Source: Planctomycetota bacterium (lineage in GTDB: Bacteria; Planctomycetota; UBA1135). From it: DNA of 7,916 bases. Position 1 is the first letter of the stretch; every line of letters starts with the position of its first letter. The notes under the pieces were generated by a model that saw only the letters and a program-made list of their open reading frames with translations, ran no database searches and had not been told where the DNA came from. Below, piece after piece: positions 1 to 6,545 of the stretch. The stretch covers positions 1 through 7,916 of the forward strand of contig NVRO01000159.1 in the NCBI GenBank assembly GCA_002400895.1, given 5' to 3'. The position numbers and the translations under genes are program-made.

Positions 1-1
1 G

Positions 2-64
2 ACTCTGCTGGTGCTCGGCGCATACATTTTGCGACTGATTCGCAGAACTGCAACCAAGGCATAA
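2..64 (+). CDS. C-terminal end of a membrane protein (partial), possibly an SCO-family copper chaperone
   Basis: Only the last 20 codons and the TAA stop (62-64) are present; the rest lies upstream of the window. The visible tail reads TLLVLGAYILRLIRRTATKA, a hydrophobic stretch ended by a positively charged RLIRR segment. That is what a final transmembrane helix with a cytoplasmic basic tail looks like. The stop lies 11 bases before the coxB start, so the gene is probably co-transcribed with the oxidase genes. From memory, SCO/SenC proteins encoded just before coxB in Planctomycetota-like loci can carry a C-terminal anchor with an LTLLxLG-type helix, and this tail fits that. Twenty residues cannot prove it. 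Another small membrane subunit of the upstream respiratory complex is equally possible. That it is a real gene end is likely; its identity is a weak inference. Confidence 0.5.
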   Translation, partial: TLLVLGAYILRLIRRTATKA

Positions 65-75
65 AGCCAAGCCGC

Positions 76-1062
76 ATGACCTTTTCATTAATCCCGTTCC
101 TTCTGCAGCAACCTGTACGGGGAGAAACTACGCAAGGTGGTTTCTGGTTCCCGGTGCAGGGCTCGGAAGCTGCTGCCCAGCAAGACGAGGTTTTTATGGC
201 CTTGTTTTACCTGATCGGCTTCAGCTTCCTGGTGATTACTGTTGCCGCAGCTTACTTTGCCATCAAGTACCGCAAGTCTAAGAACCCCGAGCCACAACCT
301 TCGCCGAGCCACAACAATACTCTTGAGATAGTGTGGACGGCCATCCCTTCGGTCTTGATGGTATGGGTGTTTTATGTTGGCCTGGAGAGCTTTGTTGACA
401 GCAAACAGGCTCCTGAGGATTCATACGAAATCAAGGCAACGGGGCAAAAGTGGAGCTGGATTTTCACTTACCCCAATGGCATGAAGCACAACGAACTCCA
501 TGCCCCGCTTGGCGAAAACGTACGTATCGTGCTTGATTCCCGTGACGTTATTCACAGCGCATGGATTCCGGAATTCCGCATCAAGATGGATGTTGTTCCT
601 GGTCGCTATACCGAGATTTGGTTCAATGCAAACAAGACGGGTAATTACACCATGAAGTGCGCTGAATACTGCGGAACGGAGCACTCCTCAATGCTGGCCA
701 AAGTGGTCATTCACGAGCCCGCCGATTTTGAAGGGTGGATGGAGGAGAATGGCGATCTGCTCGCCGACTTGTCGCCGGTTGAAGCCGGAGAAAAGTTGTT
801 CACCATGAGAGGATGTGTGGCCTGCCATACGACTGACGGCTCGGTCCGGATTGGCCCATCCTTGAAGGGGATGTTTGGCAGCGAACGAAAATTTATCGAT
901 GGAAGTTCCCTGGTTGCGGACGAGAACTACATCCGCGAGTCACTGCTCGAGCCCATGACCAAAATAGTTGAGGGCTTTGCTCCCGCAATGCCTACTTTCC
1001 AGGGTCAACTTAGCAGCGAAGAAATAGATGCAATCATTGAGTTCATTAAATCGGTCAAATAG
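76..1062 (+). CDS. coxB: Cytochrome c oxidase subunit II with fused C-terminal cytochrome c domain (caa3 type)
   Basis: This subunit takes electrons into the oxidase through CuA and passes them to haem a in subunit I. The 328 residues show a short N-terminal stretch with the family-like GGFWFP segment, two membrane helices (about 43-65 and 86-106), and then a periplasmic cupredoxin domain (about 115-215). The aromatic patch QKWSWIF (124-130) is the usual electron-entry site. The CuA ligands are H160, C195, E197 (backbone), C199, H203 and M206, in CAEYCGTEH. A monohaem cytochrome c domain follows (about 233-328) with CVACH (C247, C250, H251) and a probable axial M305 in PAMPTF. The fused domain makes this a caa3-type enzyme and longer than plain subunit II proteins. 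ATG 76 is the first start in the open frame; only a weak AAGG lies upstream, at 55-58. The gene is followed 9 bases later by coxA. Confidence 0.97.
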   Translation: MTFSLIPFLLQQPVRGETTQGGFWFPVQGSEAAAQQDEVFMALFYLIGFSFLVITVAAAYFAIKYRKSKNPEPQPSPSHNNTLEIVWTAIPSVLMVWVFYVGLESFVDSKQAPEDSYEIKATGQKWSWIFTYPNGMKHNELHAPLGENVRIVLDSRDVIHSAWIPEFRIKMDVVPGRYTEIWFNANKTGNYTMKCAEYCGTEHSSMLAKVVIHEPADFEGWMEENGDLLADLSPVEAGEKLFTMRGCVACHTTDGSVRIGPSLKGMFGSERKFIDGSSLVADENYIRESLLEPMTKIVEGFAPAMPTFQGQLSSEEIDAIIEFIKSVK

Positions 1063-1067
1063 GAAAG
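1061..1067 (+). promoter_or_regulatory. Ribosome binding site of coxA overlapping the coxB stop
   Basis: AGGAAAG lies 4-6 bases before the coxA ATG at 1072. Its first two bases are also the last two of the coxB TAG stop (1060-1062), so termination of coxB and initiation of coxA share the same few bases. This supports both the chosen coxA start and coupled translation. Confidence 0.7.
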
Positions 1068-1071
1068 AACC

Positions 1072-2751
1072 ATGACTACCACCAATCCCTCCGCCAGCTA
1101 CCTAACCCAGGGTGGAAAGGGTCTCATGTCCTGGCTGATGACGCTTGATCACAAGCGGCTTGGCCTTTTGTACATGTGGTCAACTTTCATTGCCCTGATT
1201 TTTGGCGGCAGCTTCGCCATGCTGATCCGTCTTGAGTTGTTCTCTCCCGGGCAGGACTTTGTCAGCAAGGATGCTTATAACCAGTTGTTTACATTGCATG
1301 GTACGGTAATGATTTTCATGGTCATTATTCCGAGTATTCCGGCGGCCTTGGGTAACTTTGTTTTGCCGATGATGCTTGGGGTAAAGGACGTGGCCTTTCC
1401 GAAAATCAATCGCCTGTCATATCACCTGTATTTGATTGGAGCTACTCTTCTGGTGTTGTCCATTTTTACTGGAGGCATTGATACCGGCTGGACTTTTTAC
1501 GCTCCATACAGCACGACCACTGAGACCTCGGTGATTTTTGCTGTATTTGGCGCTTTCATCCTCGGCTTCAGCTCTATTTTCACCGGGCTGAACTTCATTT
1601 CCACCATCCACAAGATGCGCCCACCGGGGATGACCTGGTTCAAGATGCCATTGTTCTTGTGGGCGATTTATTCGACTTCTGTCATCCAGATTCTGGCCAC
1701 TCCGGTGCTTGGAATCGCACTCATGTTGCTTGTGGTTGAACGCCTCATGGGAGTTGGAATCTTCGATCCCGCCCTGGGTGGTGACCCGGTTCTGTTTCAG
1801 CACCTATTCTGGTTTTACAGCCACCCGGCAGTGTACATCATGATTCTCCCGTCAATGGGAGTGGTGTCAGAGTTGTTCTCGGTGCACTGTCGCAAGCATA
1901 TCTTCGGTTACATCTACATCGCCTACAGCTCAATCGCGATTGCAATTGTCAGCTTCATTGTTTGGGGACACCACATGTATATAAGTGGACAATCGGCGTT
2001 GGTCTCAATCATCTTCTCGGCCATTACTTTCACCGTGGCCATCCCTTCGGCAGTCAAGGTGTTCAACTGGATTGCCACCATGTATAAGGGGTCGGTAAAT
2101 TTCACTACGCCCATGGTTTCTGCGCTGGCGGTTATCTGGTTGTTCGGAATCGGCGGCCTTACCGGGCTCTGGCTGGCCAACCTCTCAGTCGACGTCCACC
2201 TCCACGACACCTACTTCGTAGTTTCTCACTTCCATTTTGTAATGGTTGGATCCGCTCTGTTTTCCTACTTGGGCGGAGTGCACCATTGGTGGCCGAAAAT
2301 GTTTGGCGTGATGTACAACGAAGCAGTCGGGCGCTTCTGGACGATTGTTTCTTTCATCGGCTTCAACATTACCTTCCTTCCCCAGTTCTTGCTCGGTACC
2401 CGCGGGATGCCACGTCGCTACTTCGACTACCATCCCCAGTACGAATACCTGAATCAGATTTCCACCATCGGTTCGATGATGATCGGTATTGCGATCCTGG
2501 CGATTTTCTGGAACTTGTTGCGGTCATTTAAGAATGGCAGGAAGGCGCCACCAAACCCGTGGGGAGGAGTCAGCCTGGAATGGCAATGTCCGTCACCTCC
2601 GCCACTCGAAAACTTTGCAGAGGCACCGGTTGTTGGGGACCCGTACGACATGTCACTGGTCGAGTTCAAGTCCGAGGAAGAAGGCTACCTGCCTGTAAAT
2701 CCCACTGATTACGACCCACTCATCTGCAAAATAAATCAACAGGAATCATAA
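1072..2751 (+). CDS. coxA: Cytochrome c oxidase subunit I, A2-type haem-copper oxidase
   Basis: This is the catalytic subunit, reducing O2 at the haem a3-CuB centre and pumping protons. At 559 residues with about 12 membrane helices it has the normal family length. The ligands are all present: haem a H76 (TLHGT) and H388, haem a3 H386 (SHFHF), and CuB H251, H300 and H301 (WGHHMY), with Y255 as the expected cross-linked tyrosine. H378 and D379 match the Mg/propionate site. D-channel residues N95, D106 and N113 are kept, as are K-channel residues S266, S326 and K329 (PSAVKVFNW). The usual helix VI motif GHPEVY is SHPAVY here, preceded by Y249. So the proton-gating Glu of A1 enzymes is absent and the Tyr-Ser pair of A2 oxidases is present. 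The C-terminus carries the usual ENFAEAPV segment. It sits in the cytoplasmic membrane with coxB and coxC. Confidence 0.98.
   Translation: MTTTNPSASYLTQGGKGLMSWLMTLDHKRLGLLYMWSTFIALIFGGSFAMLIRLELFSPGQDFVSKDAYNQLFTLHGTVMIFMVIIPSIPAALGNFVLPMMLGVKDVAFPKINRLSYHLYLIGATLLVLSIFTGGIDTGWTFYAPYSTTTETSVIFAVFGAFILGFSSIFTGLNFISTIHKMRPPGMTWFKMPLFLWAIYSTSVIQILATPVLGIALMLLVVERLMGVGIFDPALGGDPVLFQHLFWFYSHPAVYIMILPSMGVVSELFSVHCRKHIFGYIYIAYSSIAIAIVSFIVWGHHMYISGQSALVSIIFSAITFTVAIPSAVKVFNWIATMYKGSVNFTTPMVSALAVIWLFGIGGLTGLWLANLSVDVHLHDTYFVVSHFHFVMVGSALFSYLGGVHHWWPKMFGVMYNEAVGRFWTIVSFIGFNITFLPQFLLGTRGMPRRYFDYHPQYEYLNQISTIGSMMIGIAILAIFWNLLRSFKNGRKAPPNPWGGVSLEWQCPSPPPLENFAEAPVVGDPYDMSLVEFKSEEEGYLPVNPTDYDPLICKINQQES
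2741..2745 (+). promoter_or_regulatory. Ribosome binding site of coxC
   Basis: AGGAA inside the last codons of coxA lies 7 bases before the coxC ATG at 2753. The coxA TAA ends at 2751, one base before that ATG. The spacing supports the start chosen for coxC. Confidence 0.65.
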
Positions 2752-2752
2752 G

Positions 2753-3475
2753 ATGAGTGCTGACGGCCACGACAGTAATGTCGCCCACCATTTCGATGAT
2801 ATCGAGCAACAGTTCGATACCAACAAGTTTGGTATGTGGGTGTTCCTGCTTACCGAAATACTTTTCTTCACGGCTCTTTTTGTTGCCTACTCAACTTACC
2901 GTAACAGTCACCCGGATGTATTCAAGTATGCGTCACGGTTTCTGGACACCAATCTCGGCGCCGTAAACACGATTGTTCTTCTGTTCAGTTCCCTGACCGC
3001 TGCCTGGGCAGTGCGCGCTGCGCAATTGGGGCAACGCGGACTGGTCACCAAGTTGTTGATAGTAACCATCATGTGCGCGGCCGGATTCATGGCGATTAAG
3101 TATGTGGAGTACTCGCACAAGTTCCATGAGGGCCTGATGTGGGGTAACGCCGAACACTCAATTTTCAAGGCTGATATTTCGGCAGTGTCAGAGCGCTCCA
3201 GAGAACATGGCCATTATTGGCATGACGTCAAGGAGCTTGACCCCGAGTTCCGCCGCCAAATTGGCATTTTCTTCGGCATTTATTTCTGCCTTACCGGCTT
3301 GCACGGACTCCACGTGGTTTTGGGAATCTTTCTCATGCTGTGGTTGATTTGGCGAAACCAGCGGGGAGACTTCACCCCCGAGAAATACGACGCAATCGAT
3401 TGCGGCGCCCTTTACTGGCACCTTGTGGACCTCATCTGGATCTTCCTGTTCCCACTCCTTTACCTGATTGGCTAA
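2753..3475 (+). CDS. coxC: Cytochrome c oxidase subunit III
   Basis: This non-catalytic membrane subunit packs against subunit I and, in characterised oxidases, helps stabilise proton uptake and turnover. The 240 residues begin with a polar, His-containing head (1-24) and then about five membrane helices, compared with seven in the mitochondrial protein. The order matches bacterial short-form subunit III. The family glutamates are kept: E35 in LLTEILFF and E119 in KYVEYSHKF. The signature TGLHGLHVV (181-189) and the final YWHLVDLIWIFLF helix (221-233) are clear. A soluble loop of about 40 residues (about 125-165, rich in His, Glu and Asp) separates helices in the middle. The gene begins one base after the coxA stop with an AGGAA ribosome site and ends 3 bases before the subunit IV gene. 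Confidence 0.96.
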   Translation: MSADGHDSNVAHHFDDIEQQFDTNKFGMWVFLLTEILFFTALFVAYSTYRNSHPDVFKYASRFLDTNLGAVNTIVLLFSSLTAAWAVRAAQLGQRGLVTKLLIVTIMCAAGFMAIKYVEYSHKFHEGLMWGNAEHSIFKADISAVSERSREHGHYWHDVKELDPEFRRQIGIFFGIYFCLTGLHGLHVVLGIFLMLWLIWRNQRGDFTPEKYDAIDCGALYWHLVDLIWIFLFPLLYLIG

Positions 3476-3478
3476 ACC

Positions 3479-3838
3479 ATGAGCGACGCACACGCACACG
3501 ACCACTCCAGCGCCGGCCACGTTCTTCCTCTGAAGATGCTAATTGGCACCTTCCTGGCCCTGCTGGCCCTCACTGCTTTTACGGTTTGGACCGGGAAGAT
3601 GGACTTGCATGGATTTGACCTTGGTGTCGCCATGATTATCGCAACTGTCAAGGCAATCCTGGTTACCCTTATATTCATGCACCTGAAGTGGGACCGACCA
3701 TTTAACGGTTTCATATTTCTGATTGCAGTGTTGTTCGCAGGGGTTTTCCTGGCCTATGTGCTTACCGACACGACGAGTTACCAGAATGACATCAAAGGGT
3801 GGACCGATGATAATATCTCACATCCCGCGACAGAATGA
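3479..3838 (+). CDS. Cytochrome c oxidase subunit IV (prokaryotic, COX4_pro-like)
   Basis: This small membrane subunit is thought to help assembly or stability of the oxidase. The 119 residues have a His-rich N-terminal head (AHAHDHSSAGH, 4-14), then three membrane helices (about 18-37, 46-68 and 76-95) and a polar C-terminal tail. The family-typical segment VKAILVTLIFMHLKWD (57-72) is clear. The order subunit II, I, III, IV is the standard bacterial layout and supports the call. The start lies 3 bases after the coxC stop. No good Shine-Dalgarno is visible (upstream sequence is ctgattggctaaacc), so translation may depend on coupling to coxC. The last four bases form ATGA, where the TGA overlaps the ATG of the next gene. 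The His-rich head could bind metal, but such heads are common in this family. Confidence 0.9.
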   Translation: MSDAHAHDHSSAGHVLPLKMLIGTFLALLALTAFTVWTGKMDLHGFDLGVAMIIATVKAILVTLIFMHLKWDRPFNGFIFLIAVLFAGVFLAYVLTDTTSYQNDIKGWTDDNISHPATE

Positions 3839-4704
3839 AAGATAGCACCGGCGGGAAGCAAAGTACTCTTCCTCCCGGTACCGGTGCGCTTGGCCTGAAA
3901 GCCTTTCTCGCCTCCTTGTCCCTTCTCTTTATCAGCACTCTCTGTGCTTATTGGATAGTTCGCGGTCAGGCTGGTTATTGGTCTGAAGGATTGCCCAGCA
4001 TTCCCAAAGGGCTGTGGGTAAGCAGTGGTATTCTCGCGCTTTTGTCAGCCTGCTGTGAAACTGCGGCACGCTCGTTTGCACGGGGCAATGGCCCCGCATT
4101 CAAACGCTTATTCAACGCGGGCTTCATTCTGGCTTTGGCGTTCTTGTTAAGCCAGGCAATGAACTGGAGCGAACTGACGGCTGCTCATCTGTCGCCCACA
4201 GCCAAATCTCTTTACTCGTTCAGCTTCTACATGCTTACCGGGCTTCATGGCTTGCATGTGGTGGGAGGAGTCGTTTGTCATTGGATGGCAATGCGCACCT
4301 TTGCCGCCGGCAATGGCAACCATGACAAGGTGCGCAGCATTGCGATTTACTGGCATTTTCTGTCAATTTGCTGGGTGGTTTTATTCGCAAGTTTGATTGT
4401 CGGAACTGACCACGAGCTCACGGGTGCACAAATTGTGAGCGCCTGCTGGAAGATTACCGGCTTTGCTTTTTTGATGTTTGTGCTCTGTTGGGTGCGTGCC
4501 CTGGCGGCAATCGTCAAACACGAAGGCATTGCCTATGCAGTCATCGGACTCATTCCGTTTATTGCATTCCTGCGGGCTTTCATGCGCGCTGACGAAATGC
4601 GCATGCGTCGCAACCTCGCTTGGTGGGCTTTCTGGTTTGCTCTGGCTCTGGCGGTTGGCTCGGTGGGCTTGGCGATACAGTTCGGCCCCAACCCTCCGGC
4701 ATAG
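3835..4704 (+). CDS. Second subunit III-like membrane protein with a C-terminal 3-helix extension
   Basis: Residues about 20-190 of this 289-residue protein look like haem-copper oxidase subunit III. They contain LTGLHGLHVVGGVV (134-147) and YWHFLSICWVVLFASLI (172-188), which parallel the same segments of coxC, and about five membrane helices. It differs from coxC at both family glutamates: the helix corresponding to LLTEILFF reads LASLSLLFI (25-33), and the YVEY position reads AMNWSE (108-113). Residues about 203-285 add roughly three more hydrophobic helices (203-222, 229-249, 262-283), joined by a basic loop RADEMRMRR (251-259). Normal subunit III has no such segment. The ATG overlaps the subunit IV stop (ATGA), so the protein is probably made together with the oxidase. 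Family membership is fairly sure. The role is not known; an accessory oxidase subunit or assembly factor is an inference. I do not recognise the C-terminal segment. Confidence 0.82.
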   Translation: MKDSTGGKQSTLPPGTGALGLKAFLASLSLLFISTLCAYWIVRGQAGYWSEGLPSIPKGLWVSSGILALLSACCETAARSFARGNGPAFKRLFNAGFILALAFLLSQAMNWSELTAAHLSPTAKSLYSFSFYMLTGLHGLHVVGGVVCHWMAMRTFAAGNGNHDKVRSIAIYWHFLSICWVVLFASLIVGTDHELTGAQIVSACWKITGFAFLMFVLCWVRALAAIVKHEGIAYAVIGLIPFIAFLRAFMRADEMRMRRNLAWWAFWFALALAVGSVGLAIQFGPNPPA

Positions 4705-4716
4705 AGGTTTCGTTTT
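4690..4716 (+). terminator. Weak candidate terminator hairpin at the end of the oxidase operon
   Basis: AACCCTC (4690-4696) can pair with GAGGTTT (4704-4710) around a 7-base loop, giving 4 pairs, a C-T mismatch and 2 A-T pairs. CG and TTTT (4713-4716) follow. The hairpin overlaps the last codons and the stop of the 289-residue gene. The stem is short and the U tract is only four bases, so this may be chance. There is no matching U tract for transcripts arriving from the minus strand. Confidence 0.22.
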
Positions 4717-4725
4717 CAGGCGCGC

Positions 4726-5604
4726 TCAGAGCGTTGACTTGTCCCAGACCAGGGCGGCAATCAGGAGTGGGAGATAAATCAGCGAAGCGAACATCAAGAT
4801 TCGTGCCCTCTTGTCGGTTCGCTTGAGGCAAAAACCCAGTACGAAGCCAAGAAATGTAATCGACAAGCTGAGTGCGACGTAGAAATACCAGCTACCCGCA
4901 AGCTTGAATACCGTTGGTAACAGGCTGGCGAACAGCAAGGCAAATGCCCAATATGCTGCCTGGCGCGCGGACATTGCACCGGTCTTGTCAATCGACGGAA
5001 GCATTTTCATCCCGGCGTTGGCGTAGTCCTCGCGGTACAGCCACGCGATTGCCATGAAGTGGGGGAGTTGCCAGAGGAATAAAATTGCAAACAAGATTCC
5101 GGCGAAGACGTCGAGGCCGTTGCCGGCCGCAGCCCATCCGATCAGCAAGGGCAATGCTCCGGGGATTGCGCCGACAATGGTGTTTAGCTCGGTTACACCC
5201 TTGAGCGGAGTGTAGACAAAAACATAGGTTCCGAGCATGATGATGCCAATCCAGGCGGTAAGCGGATTGAGCGCCAACCAAAGCCATAGCGTTCCAGACA
5301 CAGCGCAAATCCAACCAACCCGGCGTGCAGTCGCAACCGACACCCGCCCTGCAGGAAGTGGGCGATTGGCCGTGCGCTTCATTTTTTTGTCAAGTTCTAC
5401 CTCGACTACCTGGTTGAGGATTGCCGAGGCAAAACTCATCAGGGTCAACCCAACACACAGGTGAATGGCAGTGTCCCATTTTATTCTCATGCCGTCTGCC
5501 AGCCAACAGCAGGCAACTGCCGCCGGCGTTACCAGAATTTGGATGCGCACCTTGCCCAGTTGAACCCAATCACTGATTGCGGATGGTGTTGCCTTGGCGT
5601 TCAC
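4726..5604 (-). CDS. ctaB: Protohaem IX farnesyltransferase (haem O synthase)
   Basis: This UbiA-family prenyltransferase adds a farnesyl group to haem B, giving haem O, the precursor of the haem A used by CoxA. The 292 residues form a multi-helix membrane protein of normal length. The first prenyl-diphosphate/Mg motif is N64-Q-V-V-E68-V-E-L-D72, followed by KMKRTANRPLPAGR (74-87). The usual motif is NxxxDxxxD, so the first Asp is Glu here. Other signatures are YTPLKG (131-136), NTIVGAIPGALPLLIGWAA (141-159), WQLPHFMAIAW (178-188) and DYANAGMKMLP (193-203). The start is GTG at 5604, whose TG forms part of the ctaA TGA stop (GTGA overlap). AGGA (complement of 5613-5616) lies 8 bases upstream and supports this start. 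It is the last gene of the block and ends 21 bases from the convergent subunit III-like gene. Confidence 0.95.
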   Translation of the reverse strand: MNAKATPSAISDWVQLGKVRIQILVTPAAVACCWLADGMRIKWDTAIHLCVGLTLMSFASAILNQVVEVELDKKMKRTANRPLPAGRVSVATARRVGWICAVSGTLWLWLALNPLTAWIGIIMLGTYVFVYTPLKGVTELNTIVGAIPGALPLLIGWAAAGNGLDVFAGILFAILFLWQLPHFMAIAWLYREDYANAGMKMLPSIDKTGAMSARQAAYWAFALLFASLLPTVFKLAGSWYFYVALSLSITFLGFVLGFCLKRTDKRARILMFASLIYLPLLIAALVWDKSTL

Positions 5605-6545
5605 CGGCTTGGTCCTGGTGCAGGTTCGGCCGAGCTGAGTCGGTGACGAGATTCCATGTCGATGGCGGTTAGTTGCGCCAATACCATTACGCCAACGACC
5701 AGGTGGGCGGTTGCAAATCCGGTTTGGGCGAGAAAACGAGTCTGTTCCGCTGAAAAGTAATCAAGCAGTGGACCAAACAAGCACGCCCAAGTTCCCAGTC
5801 CCAGCCCAAGCTGAATGCCGAGCAGGATGGCGAGCCGTTTGGCATTCCGGCTCAGGCGTGGATGCTCGCGCAAGGTGGTCAGACACAGTCGGATGACCCA
5901 AAGAATCACCGCCGAAGCCAACAAGGCCATGGTCAGGTGGCCGGGAAAAGCTCCGGCCTTGTGGCGCAAACTGGCTGCCGCAATCAGGTTTATGAACATC
6001 ACCACGATGCCCACTCGGGCCCATAGTTGCAGTCGTTCGGCTCCGGCCATGGCCGGAGCGCTTTGATCTTCGGCCCATGCACGTGAACTGTGCTTGACCA
6101 TGGCCATCAGCGCAACCACGCATAACTGTGCGCCGACCGCATGAATGATTGCCATTGCCTGGTCATTGCCAAGAACTCGGACTGCGCCGAGCAGCCCTTG
6201 CACCAGAATCAACAGAAATACAACCACCGAAAGTTTCTTCCAGCGCCGAGGAACTTGTTTGCTCCGCAGACATACGACCATCAGCAGGATTGCCAACAGG
6301 CCAATCAGGGTTCCCGCTTGGCGGTGGGTGTGTTCGATGCTGGCACCAGTACCGAATTCGCTGGCAATCTCGCCGTAGAAGAAATTGAACAAACTCCAAC
6401 CATTGATGTCCGGCCAGGTTGGATATGCCATTCCGACCTCGGTGCTGGTGACGGCCCCACCGAGCCCGATGGTGAGTAGCACCGCAACAAACAATGAAAC
6501 AACTGCCAGGCGGTGGATCCACTGGTGGTATGGGTGCTCAATCAT
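5601..6545 (-). CDS. ctaA: Haem A synthase (COX15/CtaA family)
   Basis: This enzyme oxidises the methyl group of haem O to a formyl group, giving haem A for subunit I. The 314 residues have about eight membrane helices in two four-helix halves. The first half has GGAVTSTEVGMAYPTWPD (29-46), the family's first-loop signature, then IEHTHR (70-75), where E71 and H74 match the catalytic Glu and haem-ligand His known in Bacillus CtaA. H135 (IIHAVGAQ) is the second His of that half. The second half has H203 (FPGHLTM) and H281 (ATAHLVVG), giving four helix histidines. I saw no cysteine pair in the first loop, unlike the Gram-positive enzymes. Its ATG overlaps the cytochrome c stop (ATGA), its stop overlaps the ctaB GTG, and no Shine-Dalgarno is evident, so translation is probably coupled. 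Confidence 0.95.
   Translation of the reverse strand: MIEHPYHQWIHRLAVVSLFVAVLLTIGLGGAVTSTEVGMAYPTWPDINGWSLFNFFYGEIASEFGTGASIEHTHRQAGTLIGLLAILLMVVCLRSKQVPRRWKKLSVVVFLLILVQGLLGAVRVLGNDQAMAIIHAVGAQLCVVALMAMVKHSSRAWAEDQSAPAMAGAERLQLWARVGIVVMFINLIAAASLRHKAGAFPGHLTMALLASAVILWVIRLCLTTLREHPRLSRNAKRLAILLGIQLGLGLGTWACLFGPLLDYFSAEQTRFLAQTGFATAHLVVGVMVLAQLTAIDMESRHRLSSAEPAPGPSR

Noticed and set aside
1417..1803. Minus-strand open frame of 128 codons inside coxA
   Set aside because: It lies fully antisense to a certain gene. Its product is polar and low-complexity with no recognisable motif, and no other gene of that block lies nearby.
3188..3520. Minus-strand open frame of 110 codons across coxC and subunit IV
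   Set aside because: It is antisense to two well-supported genes, and its composition is explained as the complement of their codons.
3485..3520. His-rich head of subunit IV as a dedicated metal-binding module
   Set aside because: Short His-rich N-termini are common in small oxidase subunits, and nothing else in the sequence supports a separate function.
6141..6479. Plus-strand open frames opposite ctaA (up to 112 codons)
   Set aside because: They are antisense to ctaA with no motif and no operon context.
6163..6522. Minus-strand open frame of 119 codons in another frame of ctaA
   Set aside because: It overlaps a clear haem A synthase. The translation is rich in Arg, Ser, Pro and His with no membrane helices, as expected of an out-of-frame shadow.
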